Below, piece by piece: positions 7,356-14,751 of a stretch of 20,538 bases of DNA. This DNA is from a virus. The notes beneath the pieces were generated by a model. It worked only from the letters and a program-made list of their open reading frames with translations. It was not told the DNA's origin and searched no databases. The translations under genes and the position numbers were made by a program. The DNA lies in the IMG/VR virus record IMGVR_UViG_3300037246_000278, positions 1 through 20,538 of that record. One strand, given 5' to 3'. Position 1 is the first letter of the stretch. The number at the start of each line of letters is the position of its first letter.

Positions 7356-9755
7356 TTAAATAACTGGTTGATTTATAAAATTTGGATCATCTTCAAAGTT
7401 TTTTGGCATCTCATTGTTTTGACGTTGAGATATCATTTGACTTTGTTGACTACCAGCTATTCTTGTTCTGTTGTCTTTACGATTTTCAATTTCTTGTTCT
7501 CTCGTTGTTTCTCTTTGTGTTTTCATTTGCTCTAATTGCATCTGATAATTAAATTCTTCAGCCATTAATTCACGCTTTATTGCAGCCTCAGTTTGCATTC
7601 TTTGAATTTCAAATTGAGATTTAGCTTCTTCTAAATTAACTTTTTCCTGAGTTAAAGCTTGTTGTTTAAGTACTTCTGATTCAGCTGCTTTTTCTGCCGC
7701 TTGAGAATTAGCGTTAGCTTGTTGCTGATTCATTTCCATTTGCATTTGTCTATCATGCTGTATTTTACGTCTACGTTTTTGTTTTAACATTTGATTTGCT
7801 AATTTTAAATTACGTATTTGACGAACTTCAATTGCGTCTTCTAAATCAATACCACCGCTAGATAAAGCAACTTGAATGTTTTCTTCTAATCTTTGTCTTT
7901 CTTCTTCATCTGGTTCTAAATCTAAATAAATACCAAAGTCATGTAGATTAATTTCTTGTAAACCATCTAGTGTAGCAGTGTTAAAAGCTGTTATACTGTT
8001 TTTTAAAGCATTAGCAGTTAAAGGATAATCTAACATATCATTAACTTTTTTAGATATATTTTCACACATTCTTAGTGTTAAAAATAAACTAGCATTGTTT
8101 ATATGTTTAGTAGCAATATTAGATGCTTGAGCTGCAATTTTTTGTAATCCAACTAATGTATCTTTATCAGCTAAACTTCCATCTCTTGCTTCATTTAATC
8201 CGGTCACATCTCTTATCATTTGTAAATAATAATTATATGTTTGAATTAAATTTTGTACTTTAGCTTGACCTGAGCCACTAGCTAGTTCTTGTACTGGAAT
8301 TTTTCCTCTATTTATGTCACCATCTTGAGTAAGTGATCTACCAACTACAGAACCAGTTTGGAAATACATGTTTAAAGCTTCGGCTGGATTATAATTTGTA
8401 CCATTACCAAGATCAACCTCAGCTAAACCATCCATATCTAAAAACACACCATCTGGCACCATTCTAGCTATAACTTGTTGTAGTTTTAAATGAGTTATTT
8501 GAATCATATCAGCAAATCCAGTAATTCTACCTACTATAGAATTAATTCTTCCTTTATACATTCTAGGAGCACATAATGCGTAATTCATTTCTACCTTAGT
8601 AGTATCAGCAAATGGTCTTGTCATGTTTTCTGCCATTTCCCATTTAAGCATTATATCGGTACCTAATATTTTAACTCCTTTATACAACACCTCTATTGTT
8701 CTTCCAACTCTTTCAAACATTTCGCTTTCAGGTGGATTAAAAGTGTCTGGCTTTTCTATAGCTTTTACCAAACCTTGTTCAGTTTCTTTTATTTTAAATA
8801 CTTGATCACTATACGTTTTATATTCAAAATACATTACAGGTATAGTGTTTTGATCCCATGGACCATTACCATAACCATACATATAACTTCTATTACCTTG
8901 AGATTGTTGTATTTTTTCTAATGTAGCATTATCTAAAGCTGGAAATTGTTTAGCTATTTCAGGAAGAGTTACGGCTTTTAATTCACCTATATAATATAAA
9001 TCTTCAAAATTAGGATCTTCTGTGTAAGAATAAACTAACATTGCTGGATCAACATAATCTACAGTAATACCATTAGAAGTATTAAAATCAGTTTTAACTG
9101 CTCCTATTCCACAAGTAACTAAATCATAATTAACTCTACGTCTTGTTAAATCCCATTTATTATAATCTAATATTTGATTTATAACTTCCTCTTCAGCAAT
9201 TTCTACAGACTGTTTATAAGATAACTGCATATGAAGTTCTAATTCTTCTGGAGTTTGAGGCAGTTGCTCTTCTGGTATAGTAGTATTAAATATTTCAGTT
9301 CCTAATTGAGCAGTAATTTTCTTCATAGTATCTCTAGCAAAAATATCTTGTGCTAAACTCTCTGCGTAATTAGTTCTTTTTTGAACCGCTCCTGGATCTT
9401 GAGCGTAAGCATTTACATCATAATCTTTGTTAGATATACCATTAGCTAATATATCTACAAATTTACTAATTATAGGAACTGGTTTCCAGTCTAAATTAAG
9501 ATAAGATAAATCTCCGTTAATAGATAGTTCATCTTTATATTTTTGAGTAGGTTGTTCTCCTCTAGCATATAATCTTAATCTATTATAATTATTCCAAGTA
9601 GTCATATACCTGTTACCGTTAGTTCTACCTAACATAAACCATTCTTGTTCTATAGCTTGAGCAACTTGCGTACCATATTCAAGAGATGATTTTTCAGCGT
9701 CACTAACCACTTGGCTAGGGAAAATACTACTACCGTTACTGTATATACTTTTCAT
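7356..9755 (-). CDS. Portal protein
   Basis: A 799-aa protein immediately after the large terminase (no intergenic base). Portals form the dodecameric DNA channel at one capsid vertex and dock the terminase. The N-terminus has YNRLRLYARGEQPTQKYKD (57-75), then LNLDWKPVPIISKFVDILAN (86-105). In the second half RDVTGLNEARDGSLADKDTL precedes VGLQKIAAQASNIATKHI. These patterns match my memory of the large portals of crAss-like and related phages. The last 160 residues or so are a Gln/Glu/Met/Arg-rich coiled-coil-like tail (RRRKIQHDRQMQMEMNQQQA and onward), ending in NFINQPVI. At 799 aa it is longer than many podophage portals (about 500-725 aa). The start has no Shine-Dalgarno. Confidence 0.85.
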   Translation of the reverse strand: MKSIYSNGSSIFPSQVVSDAEKSSLEYGTQVAQAIEQEWFMLGRTNGNRYMTTWNNYNRLRLYARGEQPTQKYKDELSINGDLSYLNLDWKPVPIISKFVDILANGISNKDYDVNAYAQDPGAVQKRTNYAESLAQDIFARDTMKKITAQLGTEIFNTTIPEEQLPQTPEELELHMQLSYKQSVEIAEEEVINQILDYNKWDLTRRRVNYDLVTCGIGAVKTDFNTSNGITVDYVDPAMLVYSYTEDPNFEDLYYIGELKAVTLPEIAKQFPALDNATLEKIQQSQGNRSYMYGYGNGPWDQNTIPVMYFEYKTYSDQVFKIKETEQGLVKAIEKPDTFNPPESEMFERVGRTIEVLYKGVKILGTDIMLKWEMAENMTRPFADTTKVEMNYALCAPRMYKGRINSIVGRITGFADMIQITHLKLQQVIARMVPDGVFLDMDGLAEVDLGNGTNYNPAEALNMYFQTGSVVGRSLTQDGDINRGKIPVQELASGSGQAKVQNLIQTYNYYLQMIRDVTGLNEARDGSLADKDTLVGLQKIAAQASNIATKHINNASLFLTLRMCENISKKVNDMLDYPLTANALKNSITAFNTATLDGLQEINLHDFGIYLDLEPDEEERQRLEENIQVALSSGGIDLEDAIEVRQIRNLKLANQMLKQKRRRKIQHDRQMQMEMNQQQANANSQAAEKAAESEVLKQQALTQEKVNLEEAKSQFEIQRMQTEAAIKRELMAEEFNYQMQLEQMKTQRETTREQEIENRKDNRTRIAGSQQSQMISQRQNNEMPKNFEDDPNFINQPVI

Positions 9756-11972
9756 TTAATCTATAATTTTTGATAAGTGACCTTTGTTATCATATCTTTT
9801 AATTCCTAAATCATAATTTTGTCTTATTAATTTAGGAACAGGTCTATATTTATTTTTATTACAAGCCATAATAGCAAGTCCTGAACTAATAGAAGCATCA
9901 TGTGTAGTTCTATTGTTTATATTAAATTTAGCCCAATCTTCTAATGTTCTTTGAAAATATATATCTCCGTAGCTAAGATCTTCTAAAAGACCAACTCGCT
10001 CTTCAATATAACTTTCTATTGCTGCAGCGTGCGCTTGTTTTATATCTTCACTAGAATTAGGTATTCCACCTATTTCTCTCTCTGTTATTGATAATTTATT
10101 ATATATTTTATCCGGTCTATTCATTGCAAAACCTCTATATCCTCTTCTTTTAAAATGATATAATAATCTAGGTTTATTATTTTCCGCAAGTATTGGCATA
10201 CCATAAAATATACAAGCCATTAACACATCTTCAAAAAATATCTCTGCTGTTTGAGGTCTAGCTATGTATTCTAAAAAGAAATGATTAGGAGGAATATCTT
10301 CCATGCTAAACTTAGTTAAACCATGTAATGAACCATTAGATCCTCTACCATCTACTGTTCCAGATATATCATAACTATCACATCCAAAAGCTCCTAAAGT
10401 TTCATTACCAGGATATTTTTTACCTAATTTTTTTATAATATTGTTTTGTAATCTTCTAGGTGGAACCCATGAAATATAAAATCTTCCATTTTTATTTGGT
10501 ACAAACAATACTTCAGTATCTTTTATTCCACCAACCCATTGAAATGAACCTTGAGTTACTACATTAGTGTTTTTAATATCCGCGTTCCAATCAATTTGTT
10601 GATAAATCTTAGTTAAATTAAATAAAGAGTTTTTAGATTCATCTCTAAAAGCGTGTTTAGTTGTACGTGGGAATTGTCTATAAAATTCATTCAACGCATC
10701 TTGATCTTCACTTAATCCTTCTACTTCATTTTTCCAATAATCTAAAACTCCTATTTTAATTTTTTGACCATGGGGATCTTCATCGGGAGTTTTTGGTGTG
10801 TCAAATACAGGTATTCCATGAGAATTAATGTATCCTTCGTAATTCCATTCCATAGGTATGAACAAAGAATATAATCCTGAGCGAGTCTGTCCATTGGCGT
10901 TTCTTTTAGTAACATCTGAGCTTTCATATAGTTTTTTAAAATTTCCACCACCTTTGTCTAATGCGTTTGAAGTTGAACCCATCATGCATTTTCCAATAAT
11001 TCTAGATCCTAATCTTAAACATGTTTTAGTAACTCTCCAATTGTTTAAAATATTATTAGGTCTTTCCCATTTACCTGATTCATCATGTACTAATAATTTT
11101 AATTTTTCACCATCATAACTATTATCTCCAGTATTTTTCCAATCAATAGTTGTATCTAATCCTTGTAGTTCTTCAGCTACTTCTCCTGTTATTATTTTTC
11201 TTCTAGTGAATTTAGACGCGGGTACTCTATACGCTAATTCTGTTTTAGGTCGATCCATACCATCTTGAATCGGTTTAAAGAAAAAAGGATAGTTAACTGA
11301 AATAGGAACTACCTTATCTGTAAACATTGTTTTTGCATCGGGTCCAGTTTTAGATAATATTCCATATCTTGAGTCACTTGATATAGTAGCTAAGTTAACT
11401 ACTTCTCCTGATGCCATAAAAGAAAAACCAGATCTACGATTTTTAAGATAACACATACCGTAACATCTGTTATCTGCTTTACACGCTTCCCAAAATATAA
11501 AAAATAATCTATTTGCTTCTCTAAAATCCGGTGGTCCTACATCAATTTTAGACCATTGTAAATACATGTAATGTGTTCCTGTTAGATAAATAGGTTTTTT
11601 ATTATTATAAAACCAAAAACCTTCTTCACGTTTAATAAACTCTTCATCAATAAAATCATACCATTTTTCTTTGAAATCTTCTGGATATTTATCCCATTCA
11701 AAAACACTTTTAATTTTTTTAAGAACTTTAGGTAATGGAGTTCTTTGCCATTTATTATTTTCAAACTTATGAATATCCTTATATGGTTTAGGTAATGCAA
11801 TTTTTAAACCTTGTATTTCATAAACCTCTTTAATTTGTCCAGTTTTAGATATAACAACCATATCATGTTCTTCGTTATATCCATATTCCCACTTCTTGTA
11901 TTTATTATTTCTTGCAAGTATTTTAGGTTTTATGTAGTTTTTTAAAACTTTATATAAATCTTGACTATACAT
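9756..11972 (-). CDS. terL: Terminase large subunit (ATPase-nuclease packaging motor)
   Basis: A 738-aa protein with both terminase domains. ATPase: Walker A-like KNRRSGFSF (177-185), Walker B LLVHDE (293-298) with the catalytic Glu298, and a coupling-motif-like MMGSTSNA (330-337). Nuclease: first acidic motif FGCDSYD (Asp532), a central AENN (596-599), and a C-terminal HDASISSGLA (Asp692). These fit the RNase H-like nuclease of large terminases. It drives DNA into the prohead and cuts the concatemer, acting at the portal vertex. The ATG overlaps the stop of the 92-aa gene by one base (TAATG). It is the only gene here with a good Shine-Dalgarno-like sequence, which lies inside the coding end of that gene. 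No small terminase is identifiable, though the 92-aa neighbour is a candidate by position. Confidence 0.92.
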   Translation of the reverse strand: MYSQDLYKVLKNYIKPKILARNNKYKKWEYGYNEEHDMVVISKTGQIKEVYEIQGLKIALPKPYKDIHKFENNKWQRTPLPKVLKKIKSVFEWDKYPEDFKEKWYDFIDEEFIKREEGFWFYNNKKPIYLTGTHYMYLQWSKIDVGPPDFREANRLFFIFWEACKADNRCYGMCYLKNRRSGFSFMASGEVVNLATISSDSRYGILSKTGPDAKTMFTDKVVPISVNYPFFFKPIQDGMDRPKTELAYRVPASKFTRRKIITGEVAEELQGLDTTIDWKNTGDNSYDGEKLKLLVHDESGKWERPNNILNNWRVTKTCLRLGSRIIGKCMMGSTSNALDKGGGNFKKLYESSDVTKRNANGQTRSGLYSLFIPMEWNYEGYINSHGIPVFDTPKTPDEDPHGQKIKIGVLDYWKNEVEGLSEDQDALNEFYRQFPRTTKHAFRDESKNSLFNLTKIYQQIDWNADIKNTNVVTQGSFQWVGGIKDTEVLFVPNKNGRFYISWVPPRRLQNNIIKKLGKKYPGNETLGAFGCDSYDISGTVDGRGSNGSLHGLTKFSMEDIPPNHFFLEYIARPQTAEIFFEDVLMACIFYGMPILAENNKPRLLYHFKRRGYRGFAMNRPDKIYNKLSITEREIGGIPNSSEDIKQAHAAAIESYIEERVGLLEDLSYGDIYFQRTLEDWAKFNINNRTTHDASISSGLAIMACNKNKYRPVPKLIRQNYDLGIKRYDNKGHLSKIID

Positions 11973-12250
11973 TACTTAGATCTCCTTTCTGCAAAACCTT
12001 TAAATTTAGATTCTTTTTTTTCTTCTACTTTAGGTTTATTTTCTAATAAATTTCTTTCTTCTTCAATTCTATTTAAAATTTCAAAAGCATCAAATATAGC
12101 TAATTTTTTTGTAGCTGCAGCGTTTTTAAGTCTGTCTGCGGAAATATCTGGTCCAAAATCTATAATTGGTTCTTTAGCAACTTTGATTAACTCTTTTACT
12201 GCTACTTGTCCAGCTTGGATTATATTCTTCTTCGTTTCCTTTATACTCAT
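11972..12250 (-). CDS. Small helical protein upstream of terL, unknown (possible small terminase)
   Basis: A 92-aa, highly charged and mostly helical protein. It contains KNIIQAGQVAVKELIKVAKE (8-27), then GPDISADRLKNAAATKKLAI and FDAFEILNRIEEERNLL. The C-terminus is Lys/Glu-rich and basic (KGFAERRSK). Similar small proteins sit next to terL in marine phages as I recall, without a defined function. Position makes a small terminase possible, but no helix-turn-helix is clear. Its first 77 bases overlap the end of the 208-aa gene in another frame, which is long for this compact genome. Its stop overlaps the terminase ATG by one base, suggesting coupled translation. Confidence 0.6.
   Translation of the reverse strand: MSIKETKKNIIQAGQVAVKELIKVAKEPIIDFGPDISADRLKNAAATKKLAIFDAFEILNRIEEERNLLENKPKVEEKKESKFKGFAERRSK
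11981..11988 (-). promoter_or_regulatory. Shine-Dalgarno-like site before the terminase start
   Basis: The transcript-sense AAAGGAGA, with AGGAG 9 bases before the ATG, is the only strong Shine-Dalgarno match I found before any start in the window. It is also the Glu-Arg-Arg coding end of the 92-aa gene, so it may be coincidental. Confidence 0.4.
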
Positions 12251-12800
12251 ATTTTATAACTATATCATTTGATTTCATACAATAAAGTCGTTCATTATTT
12301 ATAACAAACTCCCATTCAGCACCTGGTTTAAAACCTATCTTGTCACCTGGGGTGATTTTAGATGCTTCTAATGTATTATTACCTATTTTTAGTATACCAA
12401 TACATTTTTGTTCTTTACTAGTGCTTAGATTATTGTCGTCTTTTATAGGTTTTACAAAACATCTATCACCAAAAGATATCCATTTATTTTTATTTTTGTA
12501 TAAATAAACTTGATCTAATCCAACAAAATATAAGTTATCTTTAAAATAAGATTTACTATTATTTTGTTTACCTTTCATATTGTAGAATCTTCTAAAAATA
12601 TTTTGATGAACTACGATAATATCTCCTTTTTTTATTGGTGTATTAACACTAATTGGGGTTTCAATTACTTTAGCAAATCTATTAACAAACTTCCAAGATT
12701 CAATTTTAGTATTTAAAATTAAATTTTTTTCACCTATTTTTTTATCGTTAGCATATCTTTCCCCTAAAGGTTCTACAATAAACTCGTACAAGCTTTTCAT
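12174..12800 (-). CDS. Tandem GroES-like (Cpn10-like) protein, candidate double-domain co-chaperonin
   Basis: This 208-aa protein reads as two consecutive Cpn10-type barrels. First half (about 5-101): FIVEPLGERY matches the GroES start (x-x-RPLGDRV); ILNTKIESWKFVNRFAKVIE sits where the mobile loop and following strand lie; IKKGDIIVVHQNIFRR matches the V-x-x-GD-x-V-x-F region; LYFVGLDQVYLY matches the closing strand. Second half (about 107-186): ISFGDRCFVKPI, then CIGILKIGN, ITPGDKIGFKPGAEWEF and LYCMKSNDIVIKYE, again in GroES order. Neither half has the canonical GG-hydrophobic mobile-loop tripeptide. Tandem Cpn10 proteins are known in chloroplasts (Cpn20). The last 23 residues run past the barrel and overlap the 92-aa gene. 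Start overlaps the previous stop (TAATG). The co-chaperonin role is inference; it could instead be a structural protein using the same fold. Confidence 0.65.
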   Translation of the reverse strand: MKSLYEFIVEPLGERYANDKKIGEKNLILNTKIESWKFVNRFAKVIETPISVNTPIKKGDIIVVHQNIFRRFYNMKGKQNNSKSYFKDNLYFVGLDQVYLYKNKNKWISFGDRCFVKPIKDDNNLSTSKEQKCIGILKIGNNTLEASKITPGDKIGFKPGAEWEFVINNERLYCMKSNDIVIKYEYKGNEEEYNPSWTSSSKRVNQSC

Positions 12801-13039
12801 TAATATTCAAGATCGTACTCAATAGATATAGCCATGTTAGAATTAAATTTTTTCCATGGTAATACCTCGTTGTTTTTCTTTATATAAATGTTATATGAAT
12901 TATCATCTTCGTCAAGTAATATGTGTGATATTTCATGTCCACCATATACTTGTTGACCAACAGAATAATGCATAGCTTCATTTTTATAATCAGAACCAAT
13001 ACTGATTTTTCTTATTACATTATTCATTTTTAGCTTCAA
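12800..13039 (-). CDS. Conserved small phage protein, function unknown
   Basis: A 79-aa protein, mainly beta by appearance: NVIRKISIGSDYKNEAMHYS, then VGQQVYGGHEISHILLDEDD and WKKFNSNMAISIEYDLEY at the end. I recall very similar small proteins (IRKISIG-x-DY, then AMHY-x-VGQ) in marine phages, with no known role. The ATG at 13039 overlaps the previous gene by 20 bases. An in-frame ATG at 13027 (Met5) overlaps it by only 8 and gives an N-terminus closer to what I remember, so it is an equally good start. The stop overlaps the next ATG by one base. Confidence 0.65.
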   Translation of the reverse strand: MKLKMNNVIRKISIGSDYKNEAMHYSVGQQVYGGHEISHILLDEDDNSYNIYIKKNNEVLPWKKFNSNMAISIEYDLEY

Positions 13040-13265
13040 TTAAAGTATATTCTCCTGTTTCTAAATTAATATTAATAGGGCCATACTTTTCTTCTAATTC
13101 TTTTTTAATTTTTTCTTGAGAAGCATTAACACTTACGATGCTGTGTAATAAGGCATGTTTTCTAGCTTCAGCAACTCCTATGTCTTGTAATAGTTGTGCT
13201 AATTCAGCTTGATACTTGTTTACACTTGTTAATTCTTCCTCTGTTATTTTTTTAATTTCACTCAT
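13020..13265 (-). CDS. Small coiled-coil protein, unknown
   Basis: An 81-aa protein with a long heptad-like helix at residues 7-60 (EEELTSVNKYQAELAQLLQD, then VAEARKHALLHSIV and QEKIKKELEEKYG), ending in a short strand-like tail, NINLETGEYTLIEAKNE. Similar coiled-coil proteins ending in INLETGE recur in marine phages as I recall, without experimental function. It is too short and lacks the central beta hairpins for a prefoldin assignment. It follows a hairpin in a 54-base gap and has an A/T-only leader related to those at 4550 and 7330. Confidence 0.65.
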   Translation of the reverse strand: MSEIKKITEEELTSVNKYQAELAQLLQDIGVAEARKHALLHSIVSVNASQEKIKKELEEKYGPININLETGEYTLIEAKNE

Positions 13266-13289
13266 TATATTATATTTTATTTAATTTCT

Positions 13290-13313
13290 ATTTATATAAT
13301 CACTTATATAAAT
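13290..13313 (-). terminator. Perfect A/T stem-loop after the holin gene
   Basis: In transcript sense ATTTATATAA-GTGA-TTATATAAAT is a perfect 10-bp stem with a GUGA loop (a GNRA-type tetraloop), starting 6 bases past the holin gene. No U-tract follows (AGAAATTAAAT), so it is a poor classical terminator. It could be a processing or stability element, or a DNA operator palindrome. Confidence 0.5.
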
Positions 13314-13319
13314 CTTTTT

Positions 13320-13775
13320 TTACTTTCTAAATAGTTTTGTTGCCTTTTCTGTTGTTCGTCCACCGAAATAGGCTAAAACGACCGCCATCATGACCTTCTC
13401 AAAAGTATCGTTCCAAGTACTATTAATATGAAATGGTACACTTTCTACACTATCAAGTATACCTGCAAAAGAAAATACAACAATACACCATACTAAAACT
13501 AATGGACGTACATTTTTAGACATCCAAGAATCCGACATAGAATCTGCTTTCCATCTTGAAGTTATAGATTCTATTTCTTTATTCTGTTGTTCGTATATTA
13601 ATTGTTGTAGTTTTATTTTATCATCTAATGACGCATCTGATTTAGTTATTTCAGCTATTGCTTCTTTTGGGGATGTTACACCTTGTAATACATTTCCTAA
13701 TGTAGGATTAATTACTGAAGCAGCACCAAATAAAAGTTGCCCCACCGTAGTGTCTTTAAATTGTTTCTTTGCCAT
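13320..13775 (-). CDS. Holin, 3TM / GTA-holin-like family
   Basis: A 151-aa protein. The N-terminal 85 residues are soluble and helical (DKIKLQQLIYEQQNKEIESI, near 52-71), followed by SRWKADSMSDSWMSKNVRP (73-91). The stretch PLVLVWCIVVFSFAGI (91-106) is a clear membrane segment, and VMMAVVLAYFGGR (128-140) is a second; GRTTEKATKLFRK closes the protein. The series E-x-x-S-R-W-x-A-D, S-D-S-W, N-x-R-P-L and a terminal F-G-G-R-T-x-E-K is the pattern of the 3TM holin family (PF11351, holin for gene-transfer release) as I know it. Holins make the inner-membrane lesion that triggers lysis. The gene directly follows the HExxH gene with no gap. The assignment is by motif and topology, not by search. 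Confidence 0.75.
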   Translation of the reverse strand: MAKKQFKDTTVGQLLFGAASVINPTLGNVLQGVTSPKEAIAEITKSDASLDDKIKLQQLIYEQQNKEIESITSRWKADSMSDSWMSKNVRPLVLVWCIVVFSFAGILDSVESVPFHINSTWNDTFEKVMMAVVLAYFGGRTTEKATKLFRK

Positions 13776-14123
13776 TTAATATTTTTCGTAAGGATCTGTT
13801 TTTGTATAAGCTTCTTTTTCCCAAGGTAAATTAGGATTACCCTCGTCCATTTCACTTCTTTTCCAGCACTTTCCTTTCCAGTAAACGCAGTCATCATCAT
13901 AATCTAAATCACCTCTTTTAATTTGATCTATATGTACTTTTTCATGATCTACTATACTTTCTCTTTCTTCTGGATCTTTTATATCTTGTGATATTAATAC
14001 CGTACCGTTTTTGTTTCCTTTACCTAAACAACCCTCCTCTAAATCAGCATGATAAATAGGTGTGTTATCAATTTGTATAGGTGATTTAATACTAAAACCT
14101 TTTTTAATATATTTTTTAATCAT
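13776..14123 (-). CDS. Small HExxH metallopeptidase-like protein
   Basis: A 115-aa protein with the zinc-peptidase motif HEKVH (60-64) inside ERESIVDHEKVHIDQIKRGD (53-72). A conserved-looking WEKEAY follows at 101-106, where Glu104 could be a third zinc ligand, about 40 residues after the motif. This is the layout of minimal gluzincin-like peptidases. TVLISQDIKDP (41-51) precedes the motif as an edge strand. There is no signal peptide. Homologous small HExxH proteins occur in marine phages as I recall. It lies immediately before the holin, so a lysis role (peptidoglycan peptide cleavage) is possible; processing of virion proteins is an alternative. The start overlaps the stop of the 51-aa gene by 4 bases (ATGA). 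Confidence 0.6.
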   Translation of the reverse strand: MIKKYIKKGFSIKSPIQIDNTPIYHADLEEGCLGKGNKNGTVLISQDIKDPEERESIVDHEKVHIDQIKRGDLDYDDDCVYWKGKCWKRSEMDEGNPNLPWEKEAYTKTDPYEKY

Positions 14124-14275
14124 TTTCTTGAAGGAAACATTTTATTTAAAGCGGATTTTCTTGCATTACATCCACAAGGGACACCGGTTGCTTTTGATAT
14201 TTTATCAACTGCAGATTTGATGCCCGTTGCTTTTGTAAAATTTTCGATCTTATCTCCTAGACCTCTTGGTTTCAT
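14120..14275 (-). CDS. 51-aa CxC protein, unknown
   Basis: A short gene of 51 codons plus TGA. The protein begins MKPRGLGDKIENFTKATGIK and ends VPCGCNARKSALNKMFPSRK. The C-terminal C-G-C-x-x-R/K-x-x-x-L-N-x-x-F-P pattern recurs in small proteins of marine phages as I remember them, without known function. The Cys34-Gly-Cys36 pair could bind metal or be redox-active, or could just be structural. The start lies one base after the stop of the 136-aa gene, and the stop overlaps the next ATG by 4 bases. That tight fit, and the charged helical composition, argue that it is real despite its size. Confidence 0.7.
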   Translation of the reverse strand: MKPRGLGDKIENFTKATGIKSAVDKISKATGVPCGCNARKSALNKMFPSRK

Positions 14276-14276
14276 T

Positions 14277-14687
14277 TTAGCTAACTAGAATATCTTTCCA
14301 ATATACTCTTAACGTTTCATCGTATTTAATATTTGGATCATCACTATCTAATGGTAATAAAGCGCTAGCTTTTACACCACCTGGATTAGCAGTAATTGCT
14401 CTGTTGACAGCTTTTTTCATTAAAGCTAAGTAATCAGTTGCAGTTGGGCGATTACCTACATCCGCAGGGGATGTTGCGCTTCCAGCACTTGTTCCACAAG
14501 TTACTCTACAAGATAAACCACCAGTTAATTGAAGAACTACGTTGAATTCTCCACCTGCACCAGTTTCTGCTTTTACGTTTAAAACGTTATCTACATTTAC
14601 TAAGTTATCACCATCTAATGATGGATCTGCACCAGCTGTTGCTAAGTTATATCCACCTACAATGTTAAAGTTTATAAATTTTGCCAT
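14277..14687 (-). CDS. Small beta-rich virion protein candidate
   Basis: A 136-aa protein: MAKFINFNIVGGYNLATAGA, then NLVNVDNVLNVKAETGAGG, FNVVLQLTGGLSCRVTCGTS and DYLALMKKAVNRAITANPGG, ending YDETLRVYWKDILVS. The alternation of short beta strands with Gly/Ala/Thr turns, and the opening MAKFINF followed by NLVNVDNV, resembles small proteins I know from marine phage structural regions. No function is known to me. The codons look richer in G/C than in nearby genes, as in the capsid gene, which suggests high expression. Decoration or other abundant virion protein is my inference. Confidence 0.6.
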   Translation of the reverse strand: MAKFINFNIVGGYNLATAGADPSLDGDNLVNVDNVLNVKAETGAGGEFNVVLQLTGGLSCRVTCGTSAGSATSPADVGNRPTATDYLALMKKAVNRAITANPGGVKASALLPLDSDDPNIKYDETLRVYWKDILVS

Positions 14688-14701
14688 GTTTTAATTTTTA
14701 A

Positions 14702-14725
14702 TGTTTATATGTTTATATGTTTATT
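14702..14725. repeat. Three copies of an 8-base A/T-rich unit in the 64-base gap
   Basis: The plus strand reads TGTTTATA, TGTTTATA, TGTTTATT in direct succession. It lies in the leader of the 136-aa gene, 15 bases before its ATG. The rest of the gap (14726-14751) is less A/T-rich and has only a weak 4-bp ACAG/CTGT stem. This is the only one of the four longest gaps without a good hairpin. Confidence 0.6.
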
Positions 14726-14751
14726 GGTTTTGTACAGCTCCATGACTGTTA

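Noticed and set aside
10751-10951. Minus-strand open frame of 66 codons inside terL
   Set aside because: It is a shifted frame of the terminase coding sequence, between the ATPase and nuclease motifs of an intact gene; not evidence of a frameshift.
11961-12272. Plus-strand open frame of 103 codons with a hydrophobic end
   Set aside because: It is antisense to the 92-aa gene and the end of the GroES-like gene. Its hydrophobic segment arises from the reverse of A-rich Lys/Glu codons.
13020-13265. Prefoldin-like reading of the 81-aa coiled-coil protein, tempting beside the chaperonin genes
   Set aside because: Only one long helix and a short tail are visible. The two-helix plus beta-hairpin layout of prefoldin is absent.
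13712-13900. Minus-strand open frame of 62 codons across the HExxH/holin junction
   Set aside because: It is in another frame within two genes with recognisable motifs, and the product has no sensible pattern.
14726-14751. Possible short coding start (ATGGAGCTGTAC in transcript sense) in the 64-base gap
   Set aside because: The frame stops after 12 codons and shows no continuity with either neighbour.
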